Assembly (NCBI GenBank): GCA_008802785.1
Contig: VUYT01000024.1
Location: 245,194 to 309,193 of the forward strand
Origin: Symmetrospora coprosmae
Lineage: Eukaryota > Basidiomycota > Cystobasidiomycetes > Symmetrosporaceae
DNA length: 64,000 nucleotides
Direction: 5' to 3'
Part shown: positions 32,690 through 43,197 of the stretch, piece by piece
How the letters are laid out: each line of letters opens with the position of its first letter
Position numbering within the stretch: position 1 is the first letter of the stretch
Notes under the pieces: generated by a model
The model's input: the letters and a program-made list of their open reading frames with translations, nothing else
What the model was told of the DNA's origin: nothing
Databases searched by the model: none
Position numbers and translations under genes: made by a program

Positions 32690-34780
32690 ATGAGCTCCAA
32701 GTATGCCAATCTGCCAGACATTGTGAGATCTGCCGTCCTGCTGTGCTGCCTGCTGTACTCGTACTCCAGCGGACCGAGCGCGTTGGAGACGCGTGACTTT
32801 GTCCTGATGGGGTGCACAAATATCGACATTGCAGGACACGACCAACCCAGACGTATATGAAACGCCTGATGTCCCCACGTCCTTCACCTTCGGTGTGCGT
32901 CTATCAGGTGCATCAGCGCTGTCCAGTCCGTTCGCGAGCTCACGGCCCGCCTTGCCTCCCACAGCACGACTCGGACTCCGAAGGCGACTATGGCAACGAG
33001 TCGACCTCATCCCCGAATGCCGCCTTGGTCCGCTCTGCAAGCGGCAGCAACCTCATGAGTGCAGCGTCCAGGCTCTCTGGCTCTGCGCCGAATGGGCAAG
33101 CGGCTAGTGACGAGGCCATTGACGGGACGCGCCTCCGTCCGAGCGAAGCCAGGCACAAGTTCGTCAAGAGCCGTACCCTCGTCAGCAGCTCTGAAGCAGG
33201 TTAGCAGGTCCCCGGTGTCGGTGCCAAGTGTATCTCGCCCCGTAGCTCAGCTCAGCTCATGGTGCCTCCGCGCTCTGAATGCGCCTCTCCAGACTTCTCG
33301 GCCGCTCTTCCAGGAGCAAGGCGGTCACGCTACTCGCCCCACCTCCTCCCCGAAGCAAGCGTGTACAGCATCCACAACAAGGGAAAGATGCCAGCTCGCG
33401 GTCTGTCCTCGACATCGCGGCGTCAGTTGCGCACGCAACAGCAGCTGCTGAACGGGCACAATGGCTTGCATGAGGAGAGCGAGACGAGGACGGAGCGCCT
33501 GCGGAGGTTGCGCTACGAGATGGAGCAGCTCGAAAATGAGCTGCAAGAAGAGGAAGAAGACCGCAAGAGAGCGCCCGGGTCACCAGGGCAAGCGCCAGAG
33601 ACTCTTCCCGACGAAAGCGCAGCGGACGAGGCAGCCGACAAGGAGGACAGCCTGCCAGCGAGAGACGATGCCGACAAGACCAGACCCAGAGGTCGGCGGG
33701 CAAAGAAGAAGCAGCCGCAGGTCGACCAGAATGGGGAGCTGTCGCCGGCTGTCCTCCTCACTCAGGTGACCCGCTTGAAAGGAGACCTGGACATGCTAAG
33801 CCGCGGGAAGGACAATCCTCGTGATGAAAGCGATCTCAACGGCGTGGACGATGCCGAGGCTGGATCTGCTCGTCGAAGAGACCTCGTCCAGCAACTGCAA
33901 AGGGCTCTCTCGCCAGAAGCAGGCGACGAACAGCGGGCTGGGAGAGCGAGAACTTCGGAAAGCGGGGACACCAGCTCGTCCCTTCAGGACCGGGCCTCAA
34001 CTTCACGGATGGATGCAAGGCTGCAACTGCTAGAGAAGTATGTGGGTGCCAACGAGGCTGAAGTCGAAGATGTGAGTGGAGGCGACCAGGGAAAGAGCAG
34101 CTGTGCCGACTTGCGCTTCATCAGCTGATCACTCTGCTCTCGTCTTCTCGTCTTCTTATCCTCGCCAGGCACGTCCTCTGCCTCCGCCATTGCTGTCCAC
34201 ACTCGGCAAGTTGGAGCACCAGCTTCACCTCCTCACGCAACCTCGCCATCTCGATACGATTGCTCGCCGTGTCAGATCGCTAGTCACAGATCTCGAGCGC
34301 ATACACGAAGCCCGACGCAAGATTGGTGACACGAGACCGCTGAATGTGGCACTTACCAGCGGAATCACCGTCGTTACGGGGCCAGTCGGGACGCTGCCAT
34401 CGGCTGGATCGTCCTCGGCTGCTGGCCAATCACAGCCACAGACCCAACCTCTGCCGCCTGACGCCTTGCAGAAGATCGATACACTGTTCAGCCTGCTCCC
34501 TCGCATAGAGCCGCTCCTTCCCCTCGCTCCACATCTCTTCACCCGCTTGCGTTCTCTTGCGACGCTACACACATCCAGTCAGGCGTTCACAGACGACCTC
34601 GTCGACATCGAAGGGAGGGTGACGTCCCTGCAGGGATCGGAAGGGTTGCTAAAGGAGCTCCTGCAGGGTGTGCAGGACAGCTTCGAGGATAATCAGCGCA
34701 CGGTGAAAGCCAACATGGAGACACTAGGCAACAGGATGGAAGACCTGCTGCAAAGGGTAGCCAAGCTGAGTGATACTTAA
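32690..34780 (+). CDS. Dynactin subunit 2 (dynamitin, p50)
   Basis: Dynactin shoulder subunit that links dynein to cargo and is needed for nuclear migration in fungi. Exons 32690-32722, 32835-32894, 32965-33199, 33293-34071, 34169-34780; 572 residues. The N terminus MSSKYANLPDI + DTTNPDVYETPDV is the family signature that binds the Arp1 filament. A coiled coil (RTERLRRLRYEMEQLENELQ) follows, then RMDARLQLLEKYVGA, LSTLGKLEHQLHLLTQPRHL and a C-terminal coiled coil (EDNQRTVKANMETLGNRMED). Exon 2 donor GTGCGT was chosen so that exon 3 joins in phase (FTFG/HDSDSEGDYGNE). Human p50 is about 400 residues; the extra length is acidic, basic and Ser/Pro linkers. Confidence 0.93.
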
Positions 34781-35385
34781 TGTCGATCATACGATGTCAG
34801 TCAGTCGAAGCGGAAACTGCATTGCGTGGTGCGAACACGGACGGCCGCAGAACGCTCTTGCCATGAAGATCTGCCCGCGTACGCCTGGTGACTAAGTGCT
34901 ACAGCTAGACATGACGGAGACATCGTAATCATTGGGATCGGGAGAGGAAACGTATGGAGGATGAGAGGACATGCTGAGGTGGATGGACGGAATGGTCTTT
35001 GCCATCGGGTATCGCTCGGCTGGAGGTACATCGCGCCGGCTACAGCTTGTTTCTGACTTCGCTGCCGACTAGAGAACGACGACAGTGGCATGATCTATGC
35101 AGCCACGCAACATTCCAGCACACTTGGAGCACTGGTCGGTGCTTGGCATACCGCTTCTCGCGGAGACTTGCATCTTCCGTATCGTTTGCTGATGGCATCG
35201 AATGAAGGTAACGTTGATTTGCTTATGCGGTCTTGTCCTTTGCTAGGGGGTGTCACCACCGCTCACGGCCGTTGCTGAGGCGAGGATCGTCTCTCGCTGA
35301 CACCCGGGGAAACGGGACTATGTGGCAGTAACTAAAAGTCGGGTAAGACAGTCAAGGGAAGGTGAGGTAGCCGACCGGCTTGCAG
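34781..35385. other. Convergent intergenic region dynamitin / cyclin
   Basis: 605 bases between two stop codons of convergent genes. Open frames here show no family resemblance; no tRNA or repeat was found. Confidence 0.6.
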
Positions 35386-37906
35386 CTAGATGACCATGCT
35401 GCTGCCGTCTCTCCAGTCGGCAGCTTCTGCAGCGCCGGTAGCATTGAGCAGTCTGTTCAGAGACGAAGAGCAGTGGCCGCCGCGGCCGAGCTGTGCGCGC
35501 CTGATGTGTGCACTGTTGCCTTCGAGGGCTCCACTGGCGGAATCGTATCGCGTCTTGCCTAACGTTGGTCGGTGCAGCTCGTCTGATGCGCTACGCGCCG
35601 AAGTGCCGTAGCGCCTCGACAGGGATGGCCTCGGCAGCCCACCTAGGGCGGTAATCGGGCTGGACTCCTCCTCGTCATCGAGCGAAGCAGGCAGAGCGTA
35701 TCGCTTTGCTGCGCCACTCGATGGGTTGCCAGAGAGAGGTGACGGTGTAGCGGAGCCGTACTGGACGCCCTTGTGTGAGAGTGAAGGCAGGGGTAGTCGA
35801 GTGCGGCCATCAGATCTGCTCGATAGGTCTATCGCGCCTAGTGAAGGGAGTCTGCCGGCAGCCACGTGCTCCAGAAGCCCTTCAGAATGGCTTCTCTGCA
35901 TGCTGTCGGGTAGCCCTCCAGTGCCACCGAGACTGCGCCATGCTGAAGGACTGAGACCGGGCCGGCTGTTCTCTGGCGAGGTCGAGAGGTAGTGCCGAGG
36001 ACTGGCAGCGGGTGTAAGTGGAGCGTGGGGCAGGCCATAGCGGCTACCGCTTGCTGACAGCAGAGATCCAGCGCGTGCAGTGTCCGTGAGTTCCGGTGCA
36101 GGCGGATAGTCGCTTTGACTCCGACCCAGACCGTCTCGCAGAATGGCATTGAGAGCTGGCTTGGGCAGCGTGTAGTCAGAGACGAGCAGTGCTGGAGCCG
36201 GAGCGTTCGCTTTCCGATCGTGCTTCTCGGCGAGATCTTTAAGACGGCGGGTCCCTTTGGTAAGAAGGACGGTGCGTCTGAAAGTGAGCAGCAATGTGGC
36301 GCAGAGACATGGTGGGCTGAGAAACGCTCACAATTCTTGAAGAGGTCAGCATCGACGTAAAGATTGTAATCCATCAGCTCGAGGAAGGCTTTCTCGTTGG
36401 CGTTGATCTCCTGCACCGGGAGCGACGAGATCTTCGACCATGCTCGGTTAGAGTAGGTCCGGTCCTGCAGGAATTTTGACGCGCATATGAGCGCTGCGAG
36501 GAACATCCGCCTGCCGCAGAGGACTGGGTCGCGTGTCTTGGCGAGCAAAGCAGCTGCAGTCCGTGGCGCTAGCTGAATGTGCTCTGCTCCGGGTGTCCCA
36601 GACGATGAAGAAGAAAGGGCATGCCAGCTGATCTCCCCAGTGCTGCTACGGAGTCGAAGAAGTTCCGCTCTTGCCTCATCTGCATCCTTCACTCTCTGCC
36701 GAATGGCATCTCTGCTTTTGTGAATGTAGTAAAGTGCCGTCTGGAGCGTTGAGCATGTTGAACGCGATCGGCGGAGGACCTCTTTGATGAAGTGTCGTAG
36801 AGGAAGCACACTGCGATCGCTGCTGCTACTGCTCGTCGAGAGAGCGTCGTGGGGCGACACGCCAGATGTTGGCGACGCCCGGGGCGTCGGCAGGCCGTTT
36901 ACAATGATGTAGCCCGTCTGCTGCTCATCGCCGGACTTCCAGACGACATCGACAGCGATGCACGCGGCTCCGACCAGACCTTCGACAAAGCGCGTGTTTG
37001 GTATCTCCTTCGAGGATGGAGGCGAAGTTGAGATCTTGCTGACGGCTACCTGGGCTAGCTTTTGCTGCAAATGGTCGGCATGCTGCCTGGACGATGCGTG
37101 TGACACCGAGAGCCTGTTGTAGACGCGGTCCGGCGATCGCGATCGCGTCCGTGCGAGCTCTTCTGAAGCCAGATCTGCTGCAGCTGCTGCAGCGCGACGA
37201 CTGGCGCCTGCTGAGTCTCTGCCCGAGTAAGACCATGGCCTCGGCAACGAGAGGGGTTCCTCCGACTCGAGCTCTCTTGCCCTCTCGAAGTCGAGCTGTA
37301 GCGGAGCCATCGCATCGGGTACTACTGGTGGTGGCAGGCTGAGCCCTGCTGCGAGGTTATGGCTCGATCCGGCGAAGTCGACATAAGAGTTCTGCCTGCG
37401 AGGCATTGGCACTCCAGGCAAAGACGGTCTTCGCTGGCGGGTTGGAAGCCCTGACCGCGGACGCCATGGAGACGAGTCCTGCCCGTCGTTGAAGCTGAGC
37501 GTTGGCGGGTAGGGCAATTCCAATTTGGGGAGCTCGATCGGAGAGTCAGACAAGGAGATTGGAGCTGCGCTGTTGGCACTGCGGTGTGAGGATGAGAGGG
37601 GGTGTGGTAGGAGCGTGGCGGTGTCAATGCGGAGCTTTGGTTGTGAACGTTGATGCTGCGCTAGTGGTATTGGCGAGTAAGACGTGGAGTCTTCATTCGT
37701 GACATGCCGTCATGGCACGGTCCTTTGTTAGCTTGAGAGCTCCATCTCGCAGGGAGCCTAAATACGGCGAACGAACCGGAAGCATCGCGCATGGACAGCG
37801 TACGCTGTCTGGTTGGGCCGCCTCCTCGAGTTCGCAGCGAACCCAAGGAGGCGGAAGGATGCCAGTGCGACGGATTGCCAGCATAGGCCGAGGTAGAGTT
37901 GTCCAT
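35386..37906 (-). CDS. PHO85-type (PCL-like) cyclin
   Basis: Cyclin-domain protein of the PCL type, predicted partner of a Pho85-like CDK. Exons 37906-37766, 37655-36332, 36254-35386; 777 residues. The cyclin box is in the middle: RFVEGLVGAACIAVDVVW, LPLRHFIKEVLRRSRSTCST, LQTALYYIHKSRD, then VLCGRRMFLAALICASKFLQ, DRTYSNRAWSKISSLPVQEI and NANEKAFLELMDYNLYVDAD. An insert of about 60 residues splits the box between TALYYIHK and the LCGRRMF helix. Exon 1 (MDNSTSAYAGNPSHW...) is needed because the large exon has no in-frame ATG. The last acceptor is CCAAAG at 36257-36255, giving FKNWTRRLKDLAEKHD; the nearer CAG would shift the frame. The tail is Ser/Pro/Gly-rich. CDK partner is inference. Confidence 0.85.
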
Positions 37907-39604
37907 GTTGTGACGATTGACCAAGATATAGCTACAGAACCGGTTTGAAGGAGAAGGAGAAGCAAGTCAGCATGAAAGGCACGTCATGGTACTCGAGCAG
38001 ATCTCGGAAGCATAATGACACACCAGACAGACAGCGTCCCGCGAGCTGATGAGCGTTGCTCGCGCTGCTGCCTACGTGCTTGCTTGTTTACAGCAGAAGC
38101 AGGTGAGCTGCTGCTCCCTCGGCTTCGCTACTCCTCCCTTCTTTTGTGCACGCTGCTGCCGTGTGTCAGGTTAAACACCTCTTGTGGTACGATGTGCGCG
38201 CGAAGAACGGTTGACGCCGTCTCTTCGCGAGGTCGGTACGCAAGCGGGTCTGTCGAGACTCCGGTGGCGAGAATGACGGGTCGGACAGACGGCTGTGCAG
38301 AGCCGCAGACGGTAGAGAAGGCGTCGAACCGGCGGAGACGAGAAGCCGAGGCGACGTCCGGAGAGTGTGAGAATGCACGGGGACGTATAGAAGTCCAATG
38401 CGGCTGCTGTCGTTGCGGGCGCTTGCTGAGTGCCGTCCAGGTTTGACGGGGTGGAGAGGGACAAGACTGCAGCGAGTCTCACGTACAAACCGCTATGACG
38501 GGCTGGGCGTGGAGTCTGTCTCGAGCGTAGTCTACTGCCTCGCAGCAGCGACGACGACGGTGATAGAGACGATGGTCTGCATGATGCTCCTGCTCCTGCT
38601 CCTGCTGCTGCTGCTATCTGCGCGTGACCTGGAGCGTGCTGTGGGATAGCGAAATCCGGACGCAACGATGTCCGTTGCCGAGCCACTGATGAGTCTCTTT
38701 GGTCGAAGAAGGACGAGCTGTGGTGGTGTGTCGTATGTTCGGCGTCGTCTAGATGCAACCCTCCTCTCTCTCTCTCTCTCTCCCTGTCCCTGTCGCTCCC
38801 TTTCTGTCTCGCTCGCTTCTGACGCTTTGGTCTCTCCCAGCGTCGGGTCGGGTCGGTGGCGGACGGTCGGGGGGTCGGGTCGGACAAGTGCGCGCAGGCG
38901 GGAAAGGCAGGGCGATAGGCTTTTCCCTGGCAGGTGACTGACTGCTCTCCTGCTACTCGTACTACGTCTGTCCTCGTGTCCTGTCCCTTTGGCGCTGTTG
39001 CGCTCTGCTGCGAGTCGTGTCTGTATGCAGAGTCAAGCGGAGCGCAACTGCATCAGCAACCCCGAGCAGGAGGAACGCAGACAGGGCAGATCAGATCAGA
39101 CTAGTCAGTCTGGCCAATCGCATGTGCTCACCTCCGTGGGGTTCACTGCGCACTCCTTGCTTGCGTCAAGGAAACAAGGGAGAAGGCTGCCTCGGGCGGT
39201 CCGGCCTTCGCGGTTGCGTCTTCTCGACACTCTTCTTCCGTTTCTCCGCTCACACAGCGCCGTCTACCCGCTGAAAGCCGATAAGGACACCTCGCAGCTG
39301 GCTGCTCAAGCCGCGCACAGTGCAAACTGCTTGTCCTTGAGGGGAGCGACAGGGAGGAAAGAGCAGTACGACGAGCCTGCAGGGACCGCCACACCAAGCG
39401 GCCTCCGAGTCCCAGGTGGCAAAGGCTCCCAGTCCCCACCGAGTCATCGGTTGGGCCACAACACCCACAAGCGAGGAGCTCTGAGGAAATAGCATTGCAC
39501 GCCTTGTACACCTGAAGAACTGCTGAATGGCACGAGCGCCGATACAATGTTACAGGAACAGACAAACGAGTCCCCATACATGATGGGCGCCAGTAGTTGC
39601 GTGT
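37907..39604. other. Long gene-free region upstream of the cyclin gene
   Basis: 1.7 kb without a supported gene. Open frames exist on both strands (for example 38171-38887 minus) but are Arg/Ser/Thr-rich, lack family resemblance and have no spliced context. The stretch contains (CT)n at about 38763-38781, CTCCTG/CTG repeats at 38587-38614, and several pyrimidine-rich runs. It most likely holds a long 5' leader and promoter for the cyclin gene and the 3' UTR side of PEPCK. An unconventional or non-coding transcript cannot be excluded. Confidence 0.5.
38763..38781 (+). repeat. (CT)n dinucleotide repeat
   Basis: Nine or so uninterrupted CT units followed by a further pyrimidine-rich stretch; upstream of the cyclin gene and reading as GA on its coding strand. 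Confidence 0.85.
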
Positions 39605-42231
39605 CTATTCAATCTGCGGGCCAGCGGCGATGACCTCAGGCTTGCAGTCCGCCTTGTACTTGTCGAACGCCTTGGTGAACATGGCAGCGAGCTTGAGCGA
39701 CTCGCTCTTGCACGACTCCTTGCTGGGCCAGACCTTGTAGGGCTGTTGATGGAATCGTCAGTCAGCAAGGAGCACGCGGGCGGACAGCAGGGATCCAGAA
39801 ACCGGCCAAAAACTCACGTCAAGAATCTCGTCGGGAACGTTGTTGACCGACTTGGGTACAGACAGGTTGAAGACGGGGAAAGACTCGAATTCGGCCTTTG
39901 CGAGCGAACCATCGTGGATGCTGGTGGCGCCGGCGAAAGTATGAGCGTGGAACGACGACAATTGCGCGTGACAAGCGCCGGGACTCACGCGTCGATGATA
40001 GCACGAGTGTACTTGAGCGGGCATCGCTTGCCTGTTCCGAACTTGCCTCCGGTCTGAACAAAAGGCGGGATCGGCATCGTCAGGTGGTGTCCTGGATCTG
40101 CATCCCAGGCGAACTCGCAGACGCACCCATCCAGTGTTGATGAGCCAGCAGTTTGCTCCGCTCTTGTCCATCTTTTCTGCAAGCATGGTAGCGTATCTGG
40201 TTGTTGGTGAAGACATCTGGGTCAGCGCGTGGTCAGTGCGGCAACGAGCCTAGCAAGGCGAGACGTACCGGCTGGGGAGGAGAGTGAGGAAAGGAGCACC
40301 GAAGCAGGTCGAGAAGGTAGGGATTGGCTCTGTGACACCCTCCTCGGTTCCTGGCGTTTTTGACGTGTAGCCAGAAAGGAACCAGCTGGGAGAGCGAGCG
40401 CGCACATCGTGGTCAGGGAACGCACAAAACTATGAACGCATCAAGACTTCACTCACTACTGCGCCTGCTGCGAGTTCAGCCGCGACACTGGCGGCAGCAC
40501 ACCATAGGCATCGCACGTGAGGTAGATGATGTTCTTTGGCTGCGAGGTAGCGATGCAAGGAATCTTGGCATTCGGGATGGCCTCGATGGGGTAGCAGCTG
40601 GTGAGGAGCAGGACGGTCAATTGCAGTCTTAAGGAATCGAGTCTGAGCAGCTGCGCCTCACCATCGCGTGTTCTCGGTGATGGAAGTATCGTCGTAGTCC
40701 GGCTCTCGGGTCGCACCATCGTACACAACATTTTCAAGCACCGAACCAAACTTGATAGCGTTGAAGATTTCAGGCTCCTTCTCCTTGCTGAGACCGATCG
40801 TCTTGGCGTAGCATCCGCCCTCAATGTTGAAGACGCCGGTGTCGGACCAGACGTGCTCGTCATCGCCGATCAGGTATCGCGCCGGGTCGGCAGACAGCGT
40901 CGTCTTTCCAGTACCGGAAAGACCAAAGAAGAGGGAAACGTCGCCGTCCGGACCCTCGTTGGCGGACGAGTGCAGCGAGAGCTGGCCGAACTTGACCGGC
41001 TGCAGGTAGTGCATGACAGAGAAGACTCCCTTCTTCATCTCTCCGGCGTACTCTGTGCGAGCGAAGCGTTTGCGCATCAGCGGCCATTGCCATAGATCTT
41101 TTCCAGCCAGCTGTCCCCTACCTGTACCGAGAATGACCATCTCCTTGCGAGCAAAGTTGATCTCGACGGAGGTCGTGGATGTCATGCCTGCAGTGAATCG
41201 ATTCGCGGGGAACTGTCCAGCGTTGTAGATGGTGAAGTCCGGCGTGCCAAAGTCCTCGAGCTCCTTCTCCGTAGGCCGGATGAGCACTATTGGCGACGAA
41301 GGGCCTGTCAGTATTGTGTTGACAGCCCAACGGTGGACTAGCGTGTACATACTGTTGTTCATGAAGAGAGCGTGGTAGGCTCGAGCGCAGATGACCCGGA
41401 CCTTGATGCGGTACTTGGGGTCCCAGCCGGCAAAGCCGTCGAAGACGTAGACGTGTTCTCGCGTGTTCAGGTAATCGATAGCTCGCTCTCGGTTGATCTC
41501 AAAAGTGTGCTCGTCCATCTTGATGTTGACGGGGCCCCACCAGATGTCATCCTTGCTGCTGTCCTCGTAGACGATTCGCTTGTCCTTGGGGCTTCGGCCG
41601 GTCTTCTTGCCGGAGAAGTTTATGAGGGCGCCCGAAGCAGAGATGACAGCATGCTCGTGCTTGATGGCGTCCTCGTAGAGCTGTGCGACAGATGCATTGC
41701 GCCTGATTGGAGAGCCGGGTAGTATTCGCGACAAAGGGTAGGAGAGGCGCACAGCGGAGCAGGCAGGAATCCGGTCGTCAGTCAGAGGGTTGCAGAACAT
41801 CCAGCGGCGCATGCAAGAAGCTACGCACTTGAGGGTGATCTTCTCCATGTCGAATCCGGCCTCGGAGAACATCTTGAGATCCTTGCCGCTGCAGCCCAAT
41901 TTCGGATCAGCCTTTGCCCGAGATTGCCGGGCTTCTCCCTGTCTATCCCAGAGGGCAGGGAGGGAGCTACTCACATGAGCTGGTAGGTAGCGTCGCTCTG
42001 GCTGTAGAATGAGGAGATAGCATGTTGGCGTGTCAGCAGCTCGTCTCCCCTTGCCCTCATGCTAGAACCGCACTTGTCTCGCAGCTTTGGCGCCCCATCC
42101 ATCATCTCCGCAAGAGCAGGCACCACTCACCCTCCCATGTGGGCTCCACCGCCTCCCTCCTCGAAGGCGTAGCGGGGCGTGTGGCTGCCGCCGACGCGTC
42201 CAGGCGTGTACAGACCAGTTCTAGATGGCAT
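39605..42231 (-). CDS. PCK1: Phosphoenolpyruvate carboxykinase (ATP-type)
   Basis: First committed step of gluconeogenesis: oxaloacetate + ATP to PEP + CO2, in the cytosol. Twelve exons: 42231-42131, 42002-41976, 41888-41829, 41702-41353, 41286-41122, 41052-40662, 40597-40457, 40385-40269, 40196-40127, 40053-39989, 39920-39818, 39742-39605; 575 residues. Diagnostic sequence: [17 protein letters not shown], the PEPCK P-loop [14 protein letters not shown] (about residue 278), [20 protein letters not shown] (metal site), [16 protein letters not shown], and [20 protein letters not shown]. The N-terminal 42 residues are Gly-rich and variable. Intron 5 (41121-41053) is 69 nt and stop-free in frame. 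Exon 2 is only 27 nt. Expression is probably glucose-repressed, as known for the family; the upstream region was not decoded. Confidence 0.96.
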
Positions 42232-43197
42232 CTTGGGTCCCTTGTAGAGGTAGTTTTGGCTGGTACGGGTAGCGGAGTCCGACTGAAAGGGCTGCTGTGG
42301 AGAATGTGCGGGTGCGGGTGCGGGTGCGACTGAGAGCTGCTGTAGCTGTAGCTGCTGTCGTCTGCTTGCTGTATAGAATTGGGATAGATGTGCGGTGAAA
42401 GCGGAAGCAAGCCAGGTTGGTCTGCGCTGATCTCCAATTGTGGTGGATACACTGTGCGGCGGTCGGATGGAGAGCTCCGCTCCGTCTCTCGGCAGCGCCC
42501 TCGTCTCGCTGCGTGCGAGTTGGCACCCGCGCTGCCGCCCGTTGGCCCGCCCTGAGCACGAAAATCGACCGGGTCCGCCCCAATTTCGGAAAAGGGGGCG
42601 CACCAGGCAGGCACCCGGCGGGTTCCGGTCTGCGCTCGTCAAACCGGGCAAGACAAGCCAGCTGCAGCTCTCAGCGCGTTGGGCCGGAACAGGGATCTCA
42701 GCCTTTGGGAGATACGATGCTAGATGGAGGGTTCGTGCGCTGCCTGTACTGGGTGGTGCAATTCGGAGACTGTCTGTCAAGAGATCTGCAGGTCCGGCCC
42801 GTTCCAAGGCACCGGCTCACGTGCGACCCAGCTGCTTCTCGTCGAGAGAGCGCCTTCAACCTGCGACCAATGTTGCGGAAGGCCAGGCATGCATGTGCTG
42901 CGATACGTGTGGCATCGCTTCGCACACCATCCATCGCGACCTGCTAGGTCAGCGCTCGGGCTCTGGCGCTGCGCACTTAGGCACGTATCCTGCACTAGAC
43001 ATGTGTCTTTATGCATGCGAGCTCGTCACTTGCAAGGCCAGCGTTTTGTAGAATACAGCCCGGATGGACTCCCTATACGTAGTCGCATTACCTATTCGCC
43101 GTGTATCGTCTGTTCAAGTTGTAGGAGCTATAGAAACAACGACAGACTGCTTGCACAAAGGAAGGACTGAGCAGCAGGAGGGACCTTGCGGAACAAG
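42232..43197. other. Intergenic: PEPCK upstream / exchanger downstream
   Basis: 966 bases between two minus-strand genes, long enough for a regulated PEPCK promoter. It contains four GTGCGG units near 42306-42329. Open frames that run through here (such as 42127-42807 minus) are shadows without family resemblance. No factor site was assigned. Confidence 0.55.
42306..42329 (+). repeat. (GTGCGG)4 hexanucleotide repeat
   Basis: Four tandem copies, the last ending in A instead of G, about 80 bases upstream of the PEPCK start codon. Confidence 0.8.

Noticed and set aside
38171-38887. 238-codon open frame on the minus strand upstream of the cyclin gene
   Set aside because: Arg/Ser/Thr-rich, no family resemblance, no splice partners, and overlaps repeats; compatible with chance in GC-rich DNA.
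42127-42807. 226-codon minus-strand frame extending upstream of PEPCK
   Set aside because: Shares only the PEPCK first-exon bases; upstream part has no ATG-linked, family-like sequence.
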